From Arthrobacter sp. FW305-BF8 (GTDB lineage Bacteria > Actinomycetota > Actinomycetes > Actinomycetales > Micrococcaceae): DNA of 64,000 nt. Shown here in pieces: positions 27,057 through 36,276 of this stretch; position 1 is the stretch's first letter, and each line of letters opens with the position of its first letter. The position numbers and the translations under genes are program-made. The stretch is taken from assembly GCF_021789315.1 (NCBI RefSeq), contig NZ_CP084561.1, positions 1,364,001 through 1,428,000 on the forward strand, written 5' to 3'. The notes beneath the pieces are model-generated. The model did not search any database and was not told the origin of the DNA. It saw only the letters and a list, made by a program, of their open reading frames with translations.

Positions 27057-27540
27057 CGGGCATCGGGTTGTCCCGAAGCCACAGCGCCACCCGCGCGGCG
27101 GAAAGCACATCGTTGCCCAGCTCCAGCAGCTTCAGCGGCCGACGCGCGGCCCAGCCGCACAGCAGCGGATCCAGCGCACCGAGTCCCGCAACCAGTTCCC
27201 GGAACCGCGCCGCCTCCCGGGACTTCCCGACAAACCCGATCTCGTCGTCCACCGTCGCGAACACTGCCGCCGCGGGGATCCGGTTGGAGCCCACGGTGCG
27301 GCGCCCCACCTCCACTGTTTCCAGCTCGTACGGACCAACCCCGGCGAACAGCTCAGCCGCCCACCGCTGGGCCGCAGCGTATTCACTCAACAGTGTTGCC
27401 GCCGTCGGACGCTTCAGTGAACGGCGTCGCGGATACGCGCCCGACGGTTCAAGCAGCTCCCGTAGCAGCGCCCCACTGTTCCACGCCTTCAGCGACTGCG
27501 CCCGCAGCCCCGCCGCCGTCGTCCAGGAGTCACCCGCCAC
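27057..27540 (-). pseudogene. jetD: jetD 5' part, split by IS256
   Basis: N-terminal about 161 residues of JetD, from a GTG that overlaps the jetC stop by 11 bases, as in intact Wadjet operons. Contains the DUF3322-like region (WAAELFAGVGPYELETVEVG, RRPLKLLELGNDVLSAA). The frame continues into the IS end and adds about 30 foreign residues before stopping at 26956. The gene is thus interrupted after the RDNPMPG sequence that is repeated at the 3' part. Confidence 0.9.
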
Positions 27541-30500
27541 GCCGGTCCCGTTCGTCGCGGTATTCCTGGATGGTCATGTTGCGCAGCTGCGAGTCGTCGC
27601 CGTTGGTGTTCGCCACGAACCCCACGTGCGAGACGAACGGCTCGATCACATGGATCTTCTGCAGTGGCGTGACGATCAGCAGCTGCAGCTTCATCCGCTG
27701 GAACAGCTGGAGCCCGTACCGCGCAGACTCGTCCGACCCGCGGCCGAACGCCTCGTCGATCACCACGAACCGGAAACTCCGGCCGCTGTTCTTGGTTTTG
27801 GATGCGCCTGCACCGGACCCCAGCCCGAACTGGAACGCCAGTGCCGCCGCGAGGATGGTGTACGCCAGCTTCTCCTTCTGGCCGCCCGACTTGCCGCCGG
27901 AGTCCGTGAAGTGCTCGAACTCCTCGCCGGTCTCGGTCCACTTCTCCGACGCCGAGAACGTGAACCAGTTCCGCACATCCGTCACCTTGGCCGTCCACCG
28001 CTCATCCAGCGTGCTCAGGCCCTCGCGGCCGCGGAAGCGCTCGATCAGCCGCTCCACCTGCAGGTACTTCTGCTCCGAGTACTGGTCCTCGTCGCCGATG
28101 GTTCCCTCCGAGCAGGCCCGCAGGTCGACGCCGAACTCCCGCACGTCCTGGTCCGACGTGTTCTGGTGCTCCAGCTGGATGTGCCGGCCCGGGTTGTATT
28201 CGATCCCGGCCAGCGACTGGTTGATCTCGCCGATCCGGTTCACGATGTCCTGCCGCCGGCTGTCCAGGAACGCGTTGAACGCCACCACCTCGTGGATGGT
28301 GTTCTGGTTCAGCGACTCCTTGAAGTGCGCCTCGAACCGCGGCAGATCGTTGCTGACCAGCTGCTCCAGCAGCCGGTTGTAGTCCGCCGCGGCCTCGAGC
28401 GCGGCGTCGATGTCCGTGGTCTCGTTCGGGTACTTGTTGCGGAAGTCCGCCATCAGCCGGACGGTGCTCTCCGCCGCCCGGGCGATGCGCTTGGACAGCG
28501 CATCAATCATGTCCGTCAGCCCCGCGCGGACGGTGCTTTCCGCCGCGCCGGTGTTCTTGTACGTCAGCGTTTTGTCCCCGAGCGCCGCTTGGGTGAGATG
28601 TTCGACGGCGGCCAGCACGCCGCCGTCGTCCGTCAAGGGTGTCTCGGCGAGAATGCCGCGGCATTCCTCAATCGCCTCCGCGATGTCCCTCGCGTCCTTC
28701 TCGTTGGCGCCCAGCCGCTCACGCAGCTTGCCGGCCCGTTCCTCCAGCCGCTCCAGCTCGTTCGTGACGGCGGATTCCTTGACCGTCAGCTGCTTCAGCA
28801 CATCACTGGCCGTCTCAAGCTCGAGCTTCTCCGCCTTGAGCTCCTCGATCCGCCGGGCCGTGAACTGCCAGCTGATCTCGCCGAAGTCGGCCACCGAGCG
28901 GACGGTGCCGAGTTGCTGGTTCTGCCGGCGCAGCGCGCCGAGGCTCTCGTTCACCTTGGCCAGTTGGGCCTCCGTGACCGTCAGCTGGCCCCTGACCTCG
29001 TCCTGCTCGGCGAGGAAACGGCTGATCTTGTCGTGGTTGTCCCAGCCGAGCACATAGTTGCGCCGGTCCGTGAGCTCCCGCCGGTCGTCCTTTTCGTGCC
29101 GGCCGCGGCCGCCCTTGAGCTGCCCGTTGACGGTCAGCGCCTTGGGGTAGCGGCGGAAGTCCTCGAGGGTGTCGCAGCAGACATGGTCGAACCGGGTGGT
29201 GAGCTCGTCCAGCAGGAAGTTGCGGAAGGGCGTGTTCGGCTTGATGGCGATCTTCGCGGCCAGCGTGCCCGGCTCGGCCGTCCTGGCCGCCGGCGATTCG
29301 CCGATCCGCAGGTAGACCAGCCGGCCGCGCAGGTTGTTGGCATCCACCCAGCTGCTCACCGCGGGGTAGTGCTCGGCCGGTACCAGCAGGGACAGCGCGA
29401 AGCCGTGCAGCGTGCGCTCGGCCGCGCCCTCCCAGGCGCCCTCGCCGTCGCGGACCCGCAGCAGCTCGCCGGCATACGGCAGCGCCGTTTCCGCGATGCC
29501 CGTTCCGTCGCACAGCCGACGGCGGAGCTCCAGTTGGGGGAGCGGCAGCAGGTTGGGGCGGGACTGCAGGCTGCGCAGTTCGGCGCCGATGTCCGACGCC
29601 CGGCCGGTCAGGACGGTATGCGTCATGGTTAGCTCGGTGCGTCGGTCCTGCAGCTCATCGGAGCTCTTGCCGAGTGCTGCCTCCACCTCGGCCAGCCGGG
29701 CGCGGTTGCCGTCAAAGAGCACTTTGTCCTCGGGCGGCCGGAGCCCCAGGTCCTTCGCTGCCGCGGCGTACGTGTCGAAGCGTTGCCGCTGGGTCCGTGA
29801 TTCGACGGCGAGCCGGGCCATGTCGGCGTCGATGGCGGCGAGCCGGCCGCCGCCGTTGGTGCGTATGTCCTCCTGCACGGCGGACAGCTCGTGCCGCTTC
29901 TCCGTAATGTCGGTGCGGAGCTTGGTGCTGTCCTCCTGCAGCCGTTCGCCGGTGCGTTCCAGCTCCGCCTGGTGCTCGAGGCTCAGCTGCAGCTTCCGGT
30001 CCGTGAACCAGGGGTGCAGCTGGTCGCGCTGCCGGCGGGCCAGTTCGTCGTCGTGGCTCAGCTTCGCGTGCTGGGCGGCGCCGTCCGTGATCGGCGTGAG
30101 CAGGGCGATCTGGTCCTTGGCCCGGAGCACCGCGTCGTGCGCCTTCTTCAGGTCGTCGAAGTGGTGGATGAGGTTGCCGATGCGCTCTCCGACGTTGTCC
30201 TCCTCCAGCATGTTGGTGCGCACGAAAGAGGTGATGTTCTCCACCTGCTTCATGGACACCGTGCGGTGGAACAGCTCCATGGCCTGGTTGCCGCTGATGC
30301 CGAACTGCCGCTTGAAGGCCGCGGCGTAGGGCTCGAAGGTGTCGTGGACGGCAGCGCCAGCCGCGCGGAGTTTCTTCTTCAGCTTGGCAGGATCCTGGCC
30401 GAAGTTCGAGAAGTCCGCCGCGATGGACTGGTCAACCTCGGCGAGCGAGTAAAACCGGCTCGGCTGCCCCGCCTCCTGGGTAGCCCAGAGCGTGATGGCC

Positions 30501-30925
30501 AGCGTGACCGACTTGCCCAGCACGGCGTTGTGGAAGACGGCGAGCACCACGGTCAGGGCCCCGGTGCTTCGCAGCGCCACGGGCTTGGAGTACTCGCCGC
30601 CGGTGCTGCGCGTGCTCTTGTGGAACCCGCGCACGTACGACATCAGCGAGCGTTCCTTCTTCTGCGCGCCGGCCGCCTTGTTGTACTCAATCTTGTTGGC
30701 CGGCAGCAGCAGCGTGGTTATCGCGTCCACCACCGTCGACTTGCCCGAGCCGATGTCGCCGGTGAGCAGGCTGTTGGCGCCGTCCAGCCGGAACGTCCGC
30801 ACGCCCTGGTGGAACGTGCCCCAGTTGAGCAGCTCCAGACGGTGCAGCCGGAAGCCCGGGGGAGTCCCGCCGTCGTCCGTCTTTTCCTCCAGGCTGAAAA
30901 GCGTGTCCTGAACGTCCGTGGTCAC
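27530..30925 (-). CDS. jetC: Wadjet subunit JetC, SMC/MukB-like ATPase
   Basis: 1131 aa. GTG at 30925 overlaps the jetB stop (GTGA) and fixes the start; the frame upstream is jetB sequence. Walker A GDIGSGKST at about residues 56-64; long coiled coils fill the middle; near the C-terminus are the ABC signature SGGQKEKLAY and Walker B FVVIDEAFGRG. Forms a condensin-like complex with JetA and JetB that extrudes small circular DNA. Sequence looks intact. Without JetD the complex should load and extrude but not cleave (inference). Confidence 0.95.
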   Translation of the reverse strand: MTTDVQDTLFSLEEKTDDGGTPPGFRLHRLELLNWGTFHQGVRTFRLDGANSLLTGDIGSGKSTVVDAITTLLLPANKIEYNKAAGAQKKERSLMSYVRGFHKSTRSTGGEYSKPVALRSTGALTVVLAVFHNAVLGKSVTLAITLWATQEAGQPSRFYSLAEVDQSIAADFSNFGQDPAKLKKKLRAAGAAVHDTFEPYAAAFKRQFGISGNQAMELFHRTVSMKQVENITSFVRTNMLEEDNVGERIGNLIHHFDDLKKAHDAVLRAKDQIALLTPITDGAAQHAKLSHDDELARRQRDQLHPWFTDRKLQLSLEHQAELERTGERLQEDSTKLRTDITEKRHELSAVQEDIRTNGGGRLAAIDADMARLAVESRTQRQRFDTYAAAAKDLGLRPPEDKVLFDGNRARLAEVEAALGKSSDELQDRRTELTMTHTVLTGRASDIGAELRSLQSRPNLLPLPQLELRRRLCDGTGIAETALPYAGELLRVRDGEGAWEGAAERTLHGFALSLLVPAEHYPAVSSWVDANNLRGRLVYLRIGESPAARTAEPGTLAAKIAIKPNTPFRNFLLDELTTRFDHVCCDTLEDFRRYPKALTVNGQLKGGRGRHEKDDRRELTDRRNYVLGWDNHDKISRFLAEQDEVRGQLTVTEAQLAKVNESLGALRRQNQQLGTVRSVADFGEISWQFTARRIEELKAEKLELETASDVLKQLTVKESAVTNELERLEERAGKLRERLGANEKDARDIAEAIEECRGILAETPLTDDGGVLAAVEHLTQAALGDKTLTYKNTGAAESTVRAGLTDMIDALSKRIARAAESTVRLMADFRNKYPNETTDIDAALEAAADYNRLLEQLVSNDLPRFEAHFKESLNQNTIHEVVAFNAFLDSRRQDIVNRIGEINQSLAGIEYNPGRHIQLEHQNTSDQDVREFGVDLRACSEGTIGDEDQYSEQKYLQVERLIERFRGREGLSTLDERWTAKVTDVRNWFTFSASEKWTETGEEFEHFTDSGGKSGGQKEKLAYTILAAALAFQFGLGSGAGASKTKNSGRSFRFVVIDEAFGRGSDESARYGLQLFQRMKLQLLIVTPLQKIHVIEPFVSHVGFVANTNGDDSQLRNMTIQEYRDERDRRGG

Positions 30926-31575
30926 TTGCCGTCCTCCTCTTTGGTGACCGGCGCTCCGGTGGGTCCAGCTCCGGTGAGGGTGGCGCGGTAGTCCGCCAGC
31001 CGCGCGTCGAACTCCTCCAGCCACTGGGCGTCCACGAACGCTTTCAGGATGCGCGCCACCTCGTACGTGCCGGGCTGGCCGCGGAGTTTGCGCAGGAAGC
31101 CGAGGTCCACCACCTTCCTGATGTCGGTGGCGAGCCGGTCCATGATCCGGGCCTCGTTGCTGGATTCGGGCAGGAAGACGGCCACCATGTCCGCGATGTC
31201 CTGCTCGGTCATGATGAGCCGGAGCTCGCTGCTGTTGGTGTCGAACTCCAGCATCCGGCCGCGCAGGAGGGCCAGCAGCAGGCTGACGTGGAAGGTCAGT
31301 TGCCGCCGCGGGATCAGCCGGGGGAGCGTGCCGTCCGCGTCCTCGCGCGACTTCAGGAACGCGTAGCCCTCCGACTCGTCCAGGATCAGGTCCAGCCCCA
31401 GCACGGACACGTAGTCGCGGACCTGGGAGGTCAGGCCCAGCAGCGACTGCCAGAGCTTCTCGTCCCCTTCGGCGTACAGCACGCCTTTGAAGAGCCGGGT
31501 GACGACGCCGGGAAGTTCCTCGGGTGTCCGGGTTTCCGTTTCCGCTGTGCTTGAGGAATTGGCTGCCGGGTTCAT
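30922..31575 (-). CDS. jetB: Wadjet subunit JetB (DUF4194, MukE-like kite protein)
   Basis: 217 aa. Winged-helix/kite-type subunit: VVTRLFKGVLYAEGDEKLWQ, YVSVLGLDLILDESEGYAFL, RRQLTFHVSLLLALLRGRM, LRKLRGQPGTYEVARILKAF. The order jetA-jetB-jetC-jetD and the short overlaps (ATGA with jetA, GTGA with jetC) match type I Wadjet. Bridges the SMC heads with JetA. No sign of damage. Confidence 0.93.
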   Translation of the reverse strand: MNPAANSSSTAETETRTPEELPGVVTRLFKGVLYAEGDEKLWQSLLGLTSQVRDYVSVLGLDLILDESEGYAFLKSREDADGTLPRLIPRRQLTFHVSLLLALLRGRMLEFDTNSSELRLIMTEQDIADMVAVFLPESSNEARIMDRLATDIRKVVDLGFLRKLRGQPGTYEVARILKAFVDAQWLEEFDARLADYRATLTGAGPTGAPVTKEEDGK

Positions 31576-33017
31576 GCGGGCCTTCCGAAGATGATCTGTT
31601 CGAGGGTGGCTTCGCGGATGCTGCCGTCTTCCAGCTGCCAGGCTATGTGCTGCTCGGCGTCGGGGTTGATGGTGGCCCAGTCGGACTCCGTGGCCAGCTG
31701 GTAGTAGGCCACGATCTCCGCGAGGCCCTGTTCGACGGGGTGTTTCTTGGTGACGTCCGCGAGGGTGGCCTGCTCCGCCCCTTCTGCCAGCACGGCGTCG
31801 ATGTTGGCCTTGAGACGTTCCTTGTCCACATGGAACTGGCTGAACAGGGCGCCGGCGTCCACGTCGGCGTCGTCGGCGGTTTCGACGGCATCGTCCACCA
31901 TCACCCGCCGGCTCGGCTCGTACAGCGGGCGTTCGAAGGGGAGGGTGATGTCCACGTGTGGGGCGCTTATTTCTGTGAACTCCCCTGGCGGGGGCTGCTC
32001 CCTGGTGGCGAGGGCGCCGGATTCGACGCTGCGGATGAGCTGCATGATGCGCTTGTTCTCCAGGAACACCTTGTCATCAAGCAGCCGGCGCATCTGCTGG
32101 GACAGCTGTCGGACGGTGCCCTGGGTCTGCTCGACGGCGGGCAGCCAGTCCTGGTGGAGATTGGTGACGGTATGCAGGCTGTCTGACTGTGCGAGTGCCT
32201 CGATTTGGGTGGCGCGCTGGAGGAGCTCCTGCAGTTTCCGCCGCGACTCCGGCGACATGAGGTAGTCCCAGAAGCCCTGGAACGTCCGGCCTTGGAGGGA
32301 GCTGCTGATGTCCTGCTGGTTGGCGAAGATCGATTCCAGGAGCTCGCCCTGGGTGCCGTCCCAGGTGGCGATCTGCTCGCGGACCTGGCGGTCCAGCTTG
32401 CGGAAGTTCTGCTCGACCTCGCGGAAATCCGAGAGGAGGTCCTTGGCAAGTGCGGTCAGCTGCTGGAAGTGGTCCAGCGCCTCCGGGGCGGTCATGACGC
32501 GGATGTTGCCGTCGCGGATGCGCTGCATCTCGGCGTCGATGTTGTCTCTTTGTTTTTGGAGTTCTTCGAGCCGTTTTTCGGGGTCTGTTTCGGACTGCTG
32601 GACCAGCCGCTCAAGAACCGCGAAGATGCTGGTGAGCCGGGACTGGGTGGCGACGAAGTCCCGTCCGCGCAGGCTTTCGACCCAGCGGACCACGTCCTCC
32701 GCCGCGGCGGTGAGGTCGTAGCGGGGCTCGTCCTGGCCCTGGATGTAGTACTTCCGCAGCCAAGCCCTTTCGGGGGCGGCCCAGTCGTCCAGGTACTCGG
32801 CAGCCTGGCGGGGGAACTTATCCTCACCGTAGGCATCGCGCAGGCCGAAGAGCACGTCGTCGAGGCTGTCGATGAGCTGCTGGCGGCCGAGGTTTCGCTG
32901 GTTGGGGCTGGTGAACGCGGCCATGAAGAACGAGACCGCGAGCGGGGCGTTCTGGGCGCGCAAAAGCGACCAGCCTGCATGGTTCTCACGCAGCGCGTTG
33001 ATTGCGTAGTAGTCCAT
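31572..33017 (-). CDS. jetA: Wadjet subunit JetA (DUF3375, MukF-like kleisin)
   Basis: 481 aa. Helical, with coiled coil between about residues 160 and 230 (LEELQKQRDNIDAEMQRIRD) and a FQGFWDYLMSPESRRKLQEL segment typical of DUF3375. First gene of the operon; GAGGAC precedes the ATG. The hairpin at 33087 separates it from the HxlR-type gene upstream. Intact. Confidence 0.93.
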   Translation of the reverse strand: MDYYAINALRENHAGWSLLRAQNAPLAVSFFMAAFTSPNQRNLGRQQLIDSLDDVLFGLRDAYGEDKFPRQAAEYLDDWAAPERAWLRKYYIQGQDEPRYDLTAAAEDVVRWVESLRGRDFVATQSRLTSIFAVLERLVQQSETDPEKRLEELQKQRDNIDAEMQRIRDGNIRVMTAPEALDHFQQLTALAKDLLSDFREVEQNFRKLDRQVREQIATWDGTQGELLESIFANQQDISSSLQGRTFQGFWDYLMSPESRRKLQELLQRATQIEALAQSDSLHTVTNLHQDWLPAVEQTQGTVRQLSQQMRRLLDDKVFLENKRIMQLIRSVESGALATREQPPPGEFTEISAPHVDITLPFERPLYEPSRRVMVDDAVETADDADVDAGALFSQFHVDKERLKANIDAVLAEGAEQATLADVTKKHPVEQGLAEIVAYYQLATESDWATINPDAEQHIAWQLEDGSIREATLEQIIFGRPA

Positions 33018-33086
33018 CGTGTCCTCGGTGTTCTGCGGCCCACTTGCCGTCAGTTCACTCTAAAGGGCACCGCGGACATTTCTTTC

Positions 33087-33149
33087 GAGTTTTTGGACAG
33101 ATAATGGCCGTTCCGAGGCCTTCAGGACCCATTACCTGTACAAAAACTC
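33087..33149. repeat. Long hairpin element, GAGTTTTTG family, copy 2
   Basis: GAGTTTTTGGACAGATAATGG at its left end (first base 33087) pairs with CCATTACCTGTACAAAAACTC-type sequence ending 33149, with two mismatches; the inner CGTTCCGAGGCCTTCAGGAC matches copy 1 in design. It lies between the HxlR gene end (33205) and the jetA start (33017), so it insulates the jet operon from the gene before it. Confidence 0.88.
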
Positions 33150-33204
33150 TCCGCATTTTCCGGGCGGGCAGGTCTCCTGGCGTCAGCGCTATTCCGCGCC
33201 ACGC

Positions 33205-33486
33205 CTAGGCCTCCTCGCTGCCCCAGCGTCCTAGCGCGATGATCGCCTCACGCAAGGCAAGCCCGCGATCGGTCAGAGCATAGGCCCGGGTGTTGTGGCG
33301 GAGGGGCAGACGGGACAGTACCCCGGCCGCTTCGAGCTCGCGCAGGCGGGCCGCGAGAATGTTCGTCGGCACTCCGAGGTCACGCTGCAGATCACCGTAG
33401 CGCTGCGGCCCGTCGAGCAGCCGCTCCACGATGAGCAAGGCCCACCGTGCTCCAACGATATCGAGGGCAGCGGCGAGGTCGCTCAC
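33205..33486 (-). CDS. HxlR-family transcriptional regulator, 93 aa
   Basis: GTG 33486 chosen because it overlaps the stop of the VOC gene (GTGA); an earlier GTG/ATG-type frame to 33516 is possible. Winged helix of the HxlR type: VGARWALLIVERLLDGPQRY, GDLQRDLGVPTNILAARL, the wing region RLPLRHNTRAYALTDRG. Such proteins sense electrophiles or redox state. A 17-base palindrome directly before the upstream VOC gene is the probable operator. The N-terminus lacks the Cys seen in many redox-sensing relatives. Confidence 0.85.
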   Translation of the reverse strand: MSDLAAALDIVGARWALLIVERLLDGPQRYGDLQRDLGVPTNILAARLRELEAAGVLSRLPLRHNTRAYALTDRGLALREAIIALGRWGSEEA

Positions 33487-33896
33487 TCGGTCGGATCGGC
33501 GTCCGGTTTCATCCAAAACGGCGAGTAGTGGTAGCCGTCGGGGTCGTCGAACTGGCGCTGGTACATGAAGGGGTAGTCGTCGATATCACCGATCCGCCCG
33601 CCGGCGGCACCGGCGCGCTCGACGAGCTCATCGACCGCCTGTCGGCTGCCGAGGTCGAACGAGACCGTGACCTTCGAGGGCGTATCTGGTCCGCCGACCA
33701 GCTCCTCGGCGCCGCCGACGCTCGCATACATCTCGCGGCTCCCGAGCATGACGTACTGCTCGGGCGCGATCGCGAAACATGACACGTTGTGATCGGACAT
33801 TTCAGGGTTGAGGGTCCAGCCCAGGGCGGTATAGAAGGCGGTCGCGCGCTGGACGCTTTCGACCGGGCAGGTGATGAAAAGGCTCATGCGGCTCAT
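33483..33896 (-). CDS. VOC-fold (glyoxalase/bleomycin resistance-like) protein
   Basis: 137 aa from ATG 33896 (a second ATG at 33887 is possible). Typical VOC halves: SLFITCPVESVQRATAFYTALGW and KVTVSFDLGSRQAVDELVERA, with FDDPDGYHYSPFWM at the end. Metal ligands of the classical glyoxalase I are not obvious. Co-transcribed with the HxlR regulator, suggesting response to a reactive small molecule. The start codon directly abuts the palindrome at 33897. Confidence 0.82.
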   Translation of the reverse strand: MSRMSLFITCPVESVQRATAFYTALGWTLNPEMSDHNVSCFAIAPEQYVMLGSREMYASVGGAEELVGGPDTPSKVTVSFDLGSRQAVDELVERAGAAGGRIGDIDDYPFMYQRQFDDPDGYHYSPFWMKPDADPTE

Positions 33897-33913
33897 ACTT
33901 GCAAAATGCAAGT
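33897..33913. promoter_or_regulatory. Perfect 7-3-7 palindrome, likely HxlR operator
   Basis: ACTTGCA-AAA-TGCAAGT directly touches the VOC start codon on the minus strand. Bound regulator would block promoter or ribosome access. HxlR family members are known to bind inverted repeats of this size. The transcript may be leaderless, since no Shine-Dalgarno fits between. Confidence 0.65.
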
Positions 33914-34096
33914 GTGACGTCAAGACCTCGGCCGCACGGTCCGCAACTTGCAGGCGTGTAGGAGCACCTTCAGAGGTAGGGGTGATAAATAGGGGCCAGA
34001 CCCTGCGTGGACTTTCAACGGTAAATGGCGGCACTATTTGTCGCGCTCCCGTGGGCCAGCCAAAAATGTCTCCAACCCTAGTGATTTGAGGCATCT

Positions 34097-34574
34097 GGGT
34101 TATGAGACATGTCGCCTTGGTACGGCGATGGGTTCAGCTGCTCGTAGGGGAGCCTTGAAGGGGTGCTCGACACCCTCTGGCGGACCTTGACCGGCTGACA
34201 GATCGTCGGAAAGACAGTGCCGTTAGGCACGTCAGTTCTTGGCTGGGCCACGCCGACTCACGGACTTTTCCAGCTCCGCAAGCTTCGCCAGCAGCCAAAA
34301 CAACGGGGGAGAGGGGACGCTGGCCGGTCACCTAAGCCGCCCCGCCCACCGGCAAACCATCTTGGTTCGCCGTGCCAGCACCCCCTTCCATCCGCTTGAC
34401 AGACATAGAAGCGTCCACAGAACCCATACCGGCATCGGAGGCAAGACCCCCATCAGCCGCGTTCACAACCTCAGTGAGAATTACACCCAGTGCAGACGAC
34501 TCTGCACATTCAGTGCAAGGAACTTCGAAGAAACCTGACAATGCCTCCACTAACGCAGGGTTGTCTCATAACTC
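34097..34574. mobile_element. IS/MITE-like remnant bounded by inverted repeats
   Basis: GTTATGAGACA at 34099-34109 and TGTCTCATAAC at 34562-34572 are perfect 11-bp inverted repeats about 475 bases apart; a GATGTCGCC-type string follows each end. The interior has no transposase; a minus-strand frame 34332-34550 (72 codons, CTEC motif) is the only open frame of note and lacks a ribosome site. The whole 33914-34626 gap has no convincing gene. The ends resemble those of IS481-type elements, from memory only. Confidence 0.5.
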
Positions 34575-34626
34575 CGTGCAGTCCGATTGCAAGCAGCAAG
34601 ATGTCGCCGATCGGGCGGCTGCACGG

Positions 34627-35493
34627 CTAGGCGCGTTCTACGGGGAGCCACAATTCACAGCTGGCCGTGCTGAAGTCGGCGGCGCGGTCCAGGACTGCCA
34701 CGATCGAGGGCCCGGGTCGGAGCCGCCACGGGCTTGACGGGAACCAGTCGGTGGCGGTGGCCGCCCACGTGGACTGCAGGACCGCCGGGTACTCGCCTTC
34801 GGCTTTGAACACCGCCCAGGTGCCGGCAGGAACTTCGATTGCGTCGAGCTCCTCGGGCACCGGCGTCTTTTCGGCGACGGCGACGCCGTGGAGGTAGGTC
34901 AGTTCGCTGCCCTCCGTGTAGTCCGGGTCGACATCCGCGCTCACCTGGAGCAGGCCCGCGGGCTCGGTGTTGCTCAACGCTTTGAGCCGAATGTGCTCGG
35001 CTGCCGGCAACGAGGCGATGTGCGCTTGGATGTGCGGATTGGCGCCGTGGTGGATGAGCGGCACCCGGGCCGAATGGCCGATGCGCCCGAATGCCGGTCG
35101 GTCTGCGATGCGAGCGTCCATGGTGGTGTTCCCTTCTACGGTCAGGCGGAACCTGAGCTGCGGTTGCGTACGAAGGGGGCCGCCGTCCCGGCGCACGTCA
35201 CCGGGGCCGACGCCATGCACCGACCGGAACGCCCGGCCGAACGCCTCGGTGGAACCATAGCCGTACTTCACTGCGATGCCCAACAGCTCGCCCTCGTCGA
35301 GAATGTCTGCTGCGGCGACCGCCATGCGGCGCCTCCGGACATACTCGGACAGCGGCATACCGGCCAGCGATGAGAACATCCGGCGGAGGTGGTACTCCGT
35401 CGTGCCGAAACTCATCGCCAAGCCGGCGACGTCGATCTCGTCCGTTAGGTGGCCCTCGACGAATTCGACGAGCCGGTTGAGCACTGCAATCAC
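34627..35493 (-). CDS. AraC-family regulator with GyrI-like effector domain
   Basis: GTG 35493 chosen since AAAGGGGG lies five bases upstream; a TTG at 35514 is possible. 288 aa. Residues about 5-100 are two AraC helix-turn-helix motifs (IDVAGLAMSFGTTEYHLRRM, LLGIAVKYGYGSTEAFGRAF). Residues about 125-288 are a GyrI/SOUL-like ligand domain (DARIADRPAFGRIGH, IEVPAGTWAVFKAEG, ELWLPVERA). The layout resembles Rob/BltR-like multidrug or small-molecule sensors. No target gene is obvious next to it. Confidence 0.88.
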   Translation of the reverse strand: MIAVLNRLVEFVEGHLTDEIDVAGLAMSFGTTEYHLRRMFSSLAGMPLSEYVRRRRMAVAAADILDEGELLGIAVKYGYGSTEAFGRAFRSVHGVGPGDVRRDGGPLRTQPQLRFRLTVEGNTTMDARIADRPAFGRIGHSARVPLIHHGANPHIQAHIASLPAAEHIRLKALSNTEPAGLLQVSADVDPDYTEGSELTYLHGVAVAEKTPVPEELDAIEVPAGTWAVFKAEGEYPAVLQSTWAATATDWFPSSPWRLRPGPSIVAVLDRAADFSTASCELWLPVERA

Positions 35494-35632
35494 GGTGCCC
35501 CCTTTCGACTCCAAGCCTGCCCGTCTGCTTCGCCCCGCACCCTACTATCGCGGCCGGATCCGATCATTATCCATCTCGCAGGCCTGCCCGTAAGCTGGTC
35601 CGTCTAGCCCGGAGAAACTTAAGGAACACTCA

Positions 35633-36142
35633 TTGCCGATCAATAAACAGACGCTGAAAGACGACGGGTTCGCCGGATTCAGATCGTTTGATCAGCTGGA
35701 TATCAACCGGGTTCCACGGGCCCCCGGAATCTATGTAGTGCTCAAACCCGAGGGCTTCGAGCGGGTGTTCCTTGCGAGGAGCTTGGGAGCCCGCTTCAAG
35801 AAGCGGGATCCATCCCTGCCCAAACCTGCCTTGGAGGCGGAATGGATCGACAACGCGGATGTCCTCTACATCGGAAAAGCCGGCCCGGGAAGCACTGGCA
35901 ACCGCGGACTGCGAAAGCATGTTCAAGAGTTCACTGACTTCGGCCGCGGGAAGCCTGTCGGCCATTGGGACGGGCGGCTCATTTGGCAACTCGCCGGCTC
36001 CCAATCGCTGGTCCTCGCGTGGAAGGAACTGGCAGCGGAGGAGCTGAACCATGCCGAAGCCGCGTACCACGCGGAGTTCGTCAGGACTTACGGCAAGCTG
36101 CCCTTCGCCAACTTGGTCCAGGCCAGGACGAAGGGAGCCTAA
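35633..36142 (+). CDS. GIY-YIG-like protein, 169 aa
   Basis: TTG start with AAGGA seven bases upstream. Shows the two-part GIY-YIG arrangement: PGIYVVLKPE (GIY) and, about 65 residues later, DVLYIGKAGPGS (YIG) followed by LRKHVQEF with Arg and His in the usual helix. The spacer between the strands is longer than in standard GIY-YIG nucleases, and the C-terminal catalytic Glu is uncertain (several Glu in WKELAAEELNHAEAAYHAEF). Probably a nuclease or a degenerate relative. Monocistronic. Confidence 0.65.
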   Translation: MPINKQTLKDDGFAGFRSFDQLDINRVPRAPGIYVVLKPEGFERVFLARSLGARFKKRDPSLPKPALEAEWIDNADVLYIGKAGPGSTGNRGLRKHVQEFTDFGRGKPVGHWDGRLIWQLAGSQSLVLAWKELAAEELNHAEAAYHAEFVRTYGKLPFANLVQARTKGA

Positions 36143-36276
36143 GCCTTGAAGGCGATCGGCTCGAAGGCGATCACCGGCGCAATTTGCGGATGGTCGCCCT
36201 CCAGCACGCGCGTGGGCACGACTGCCATCGCCCCGACCACTGGAGCTAATCCCTCCGCCTTGGTAGCTTTCAACGC

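Noticed and set aside
27068..29632. 854-codon plus-strand frame opposite jetC/jetD
   Set aside because: Antisense shadow; low-complexity Leu/Arg/Val composition, and the minus strand encodes recognisable Wadjet subunits.
34332..34550. 72-codon minus-strand hypothetical gene
   Set aside because: No ribosome site and no family; mentioned only as a possible passenger of the IR-bounded remnant.
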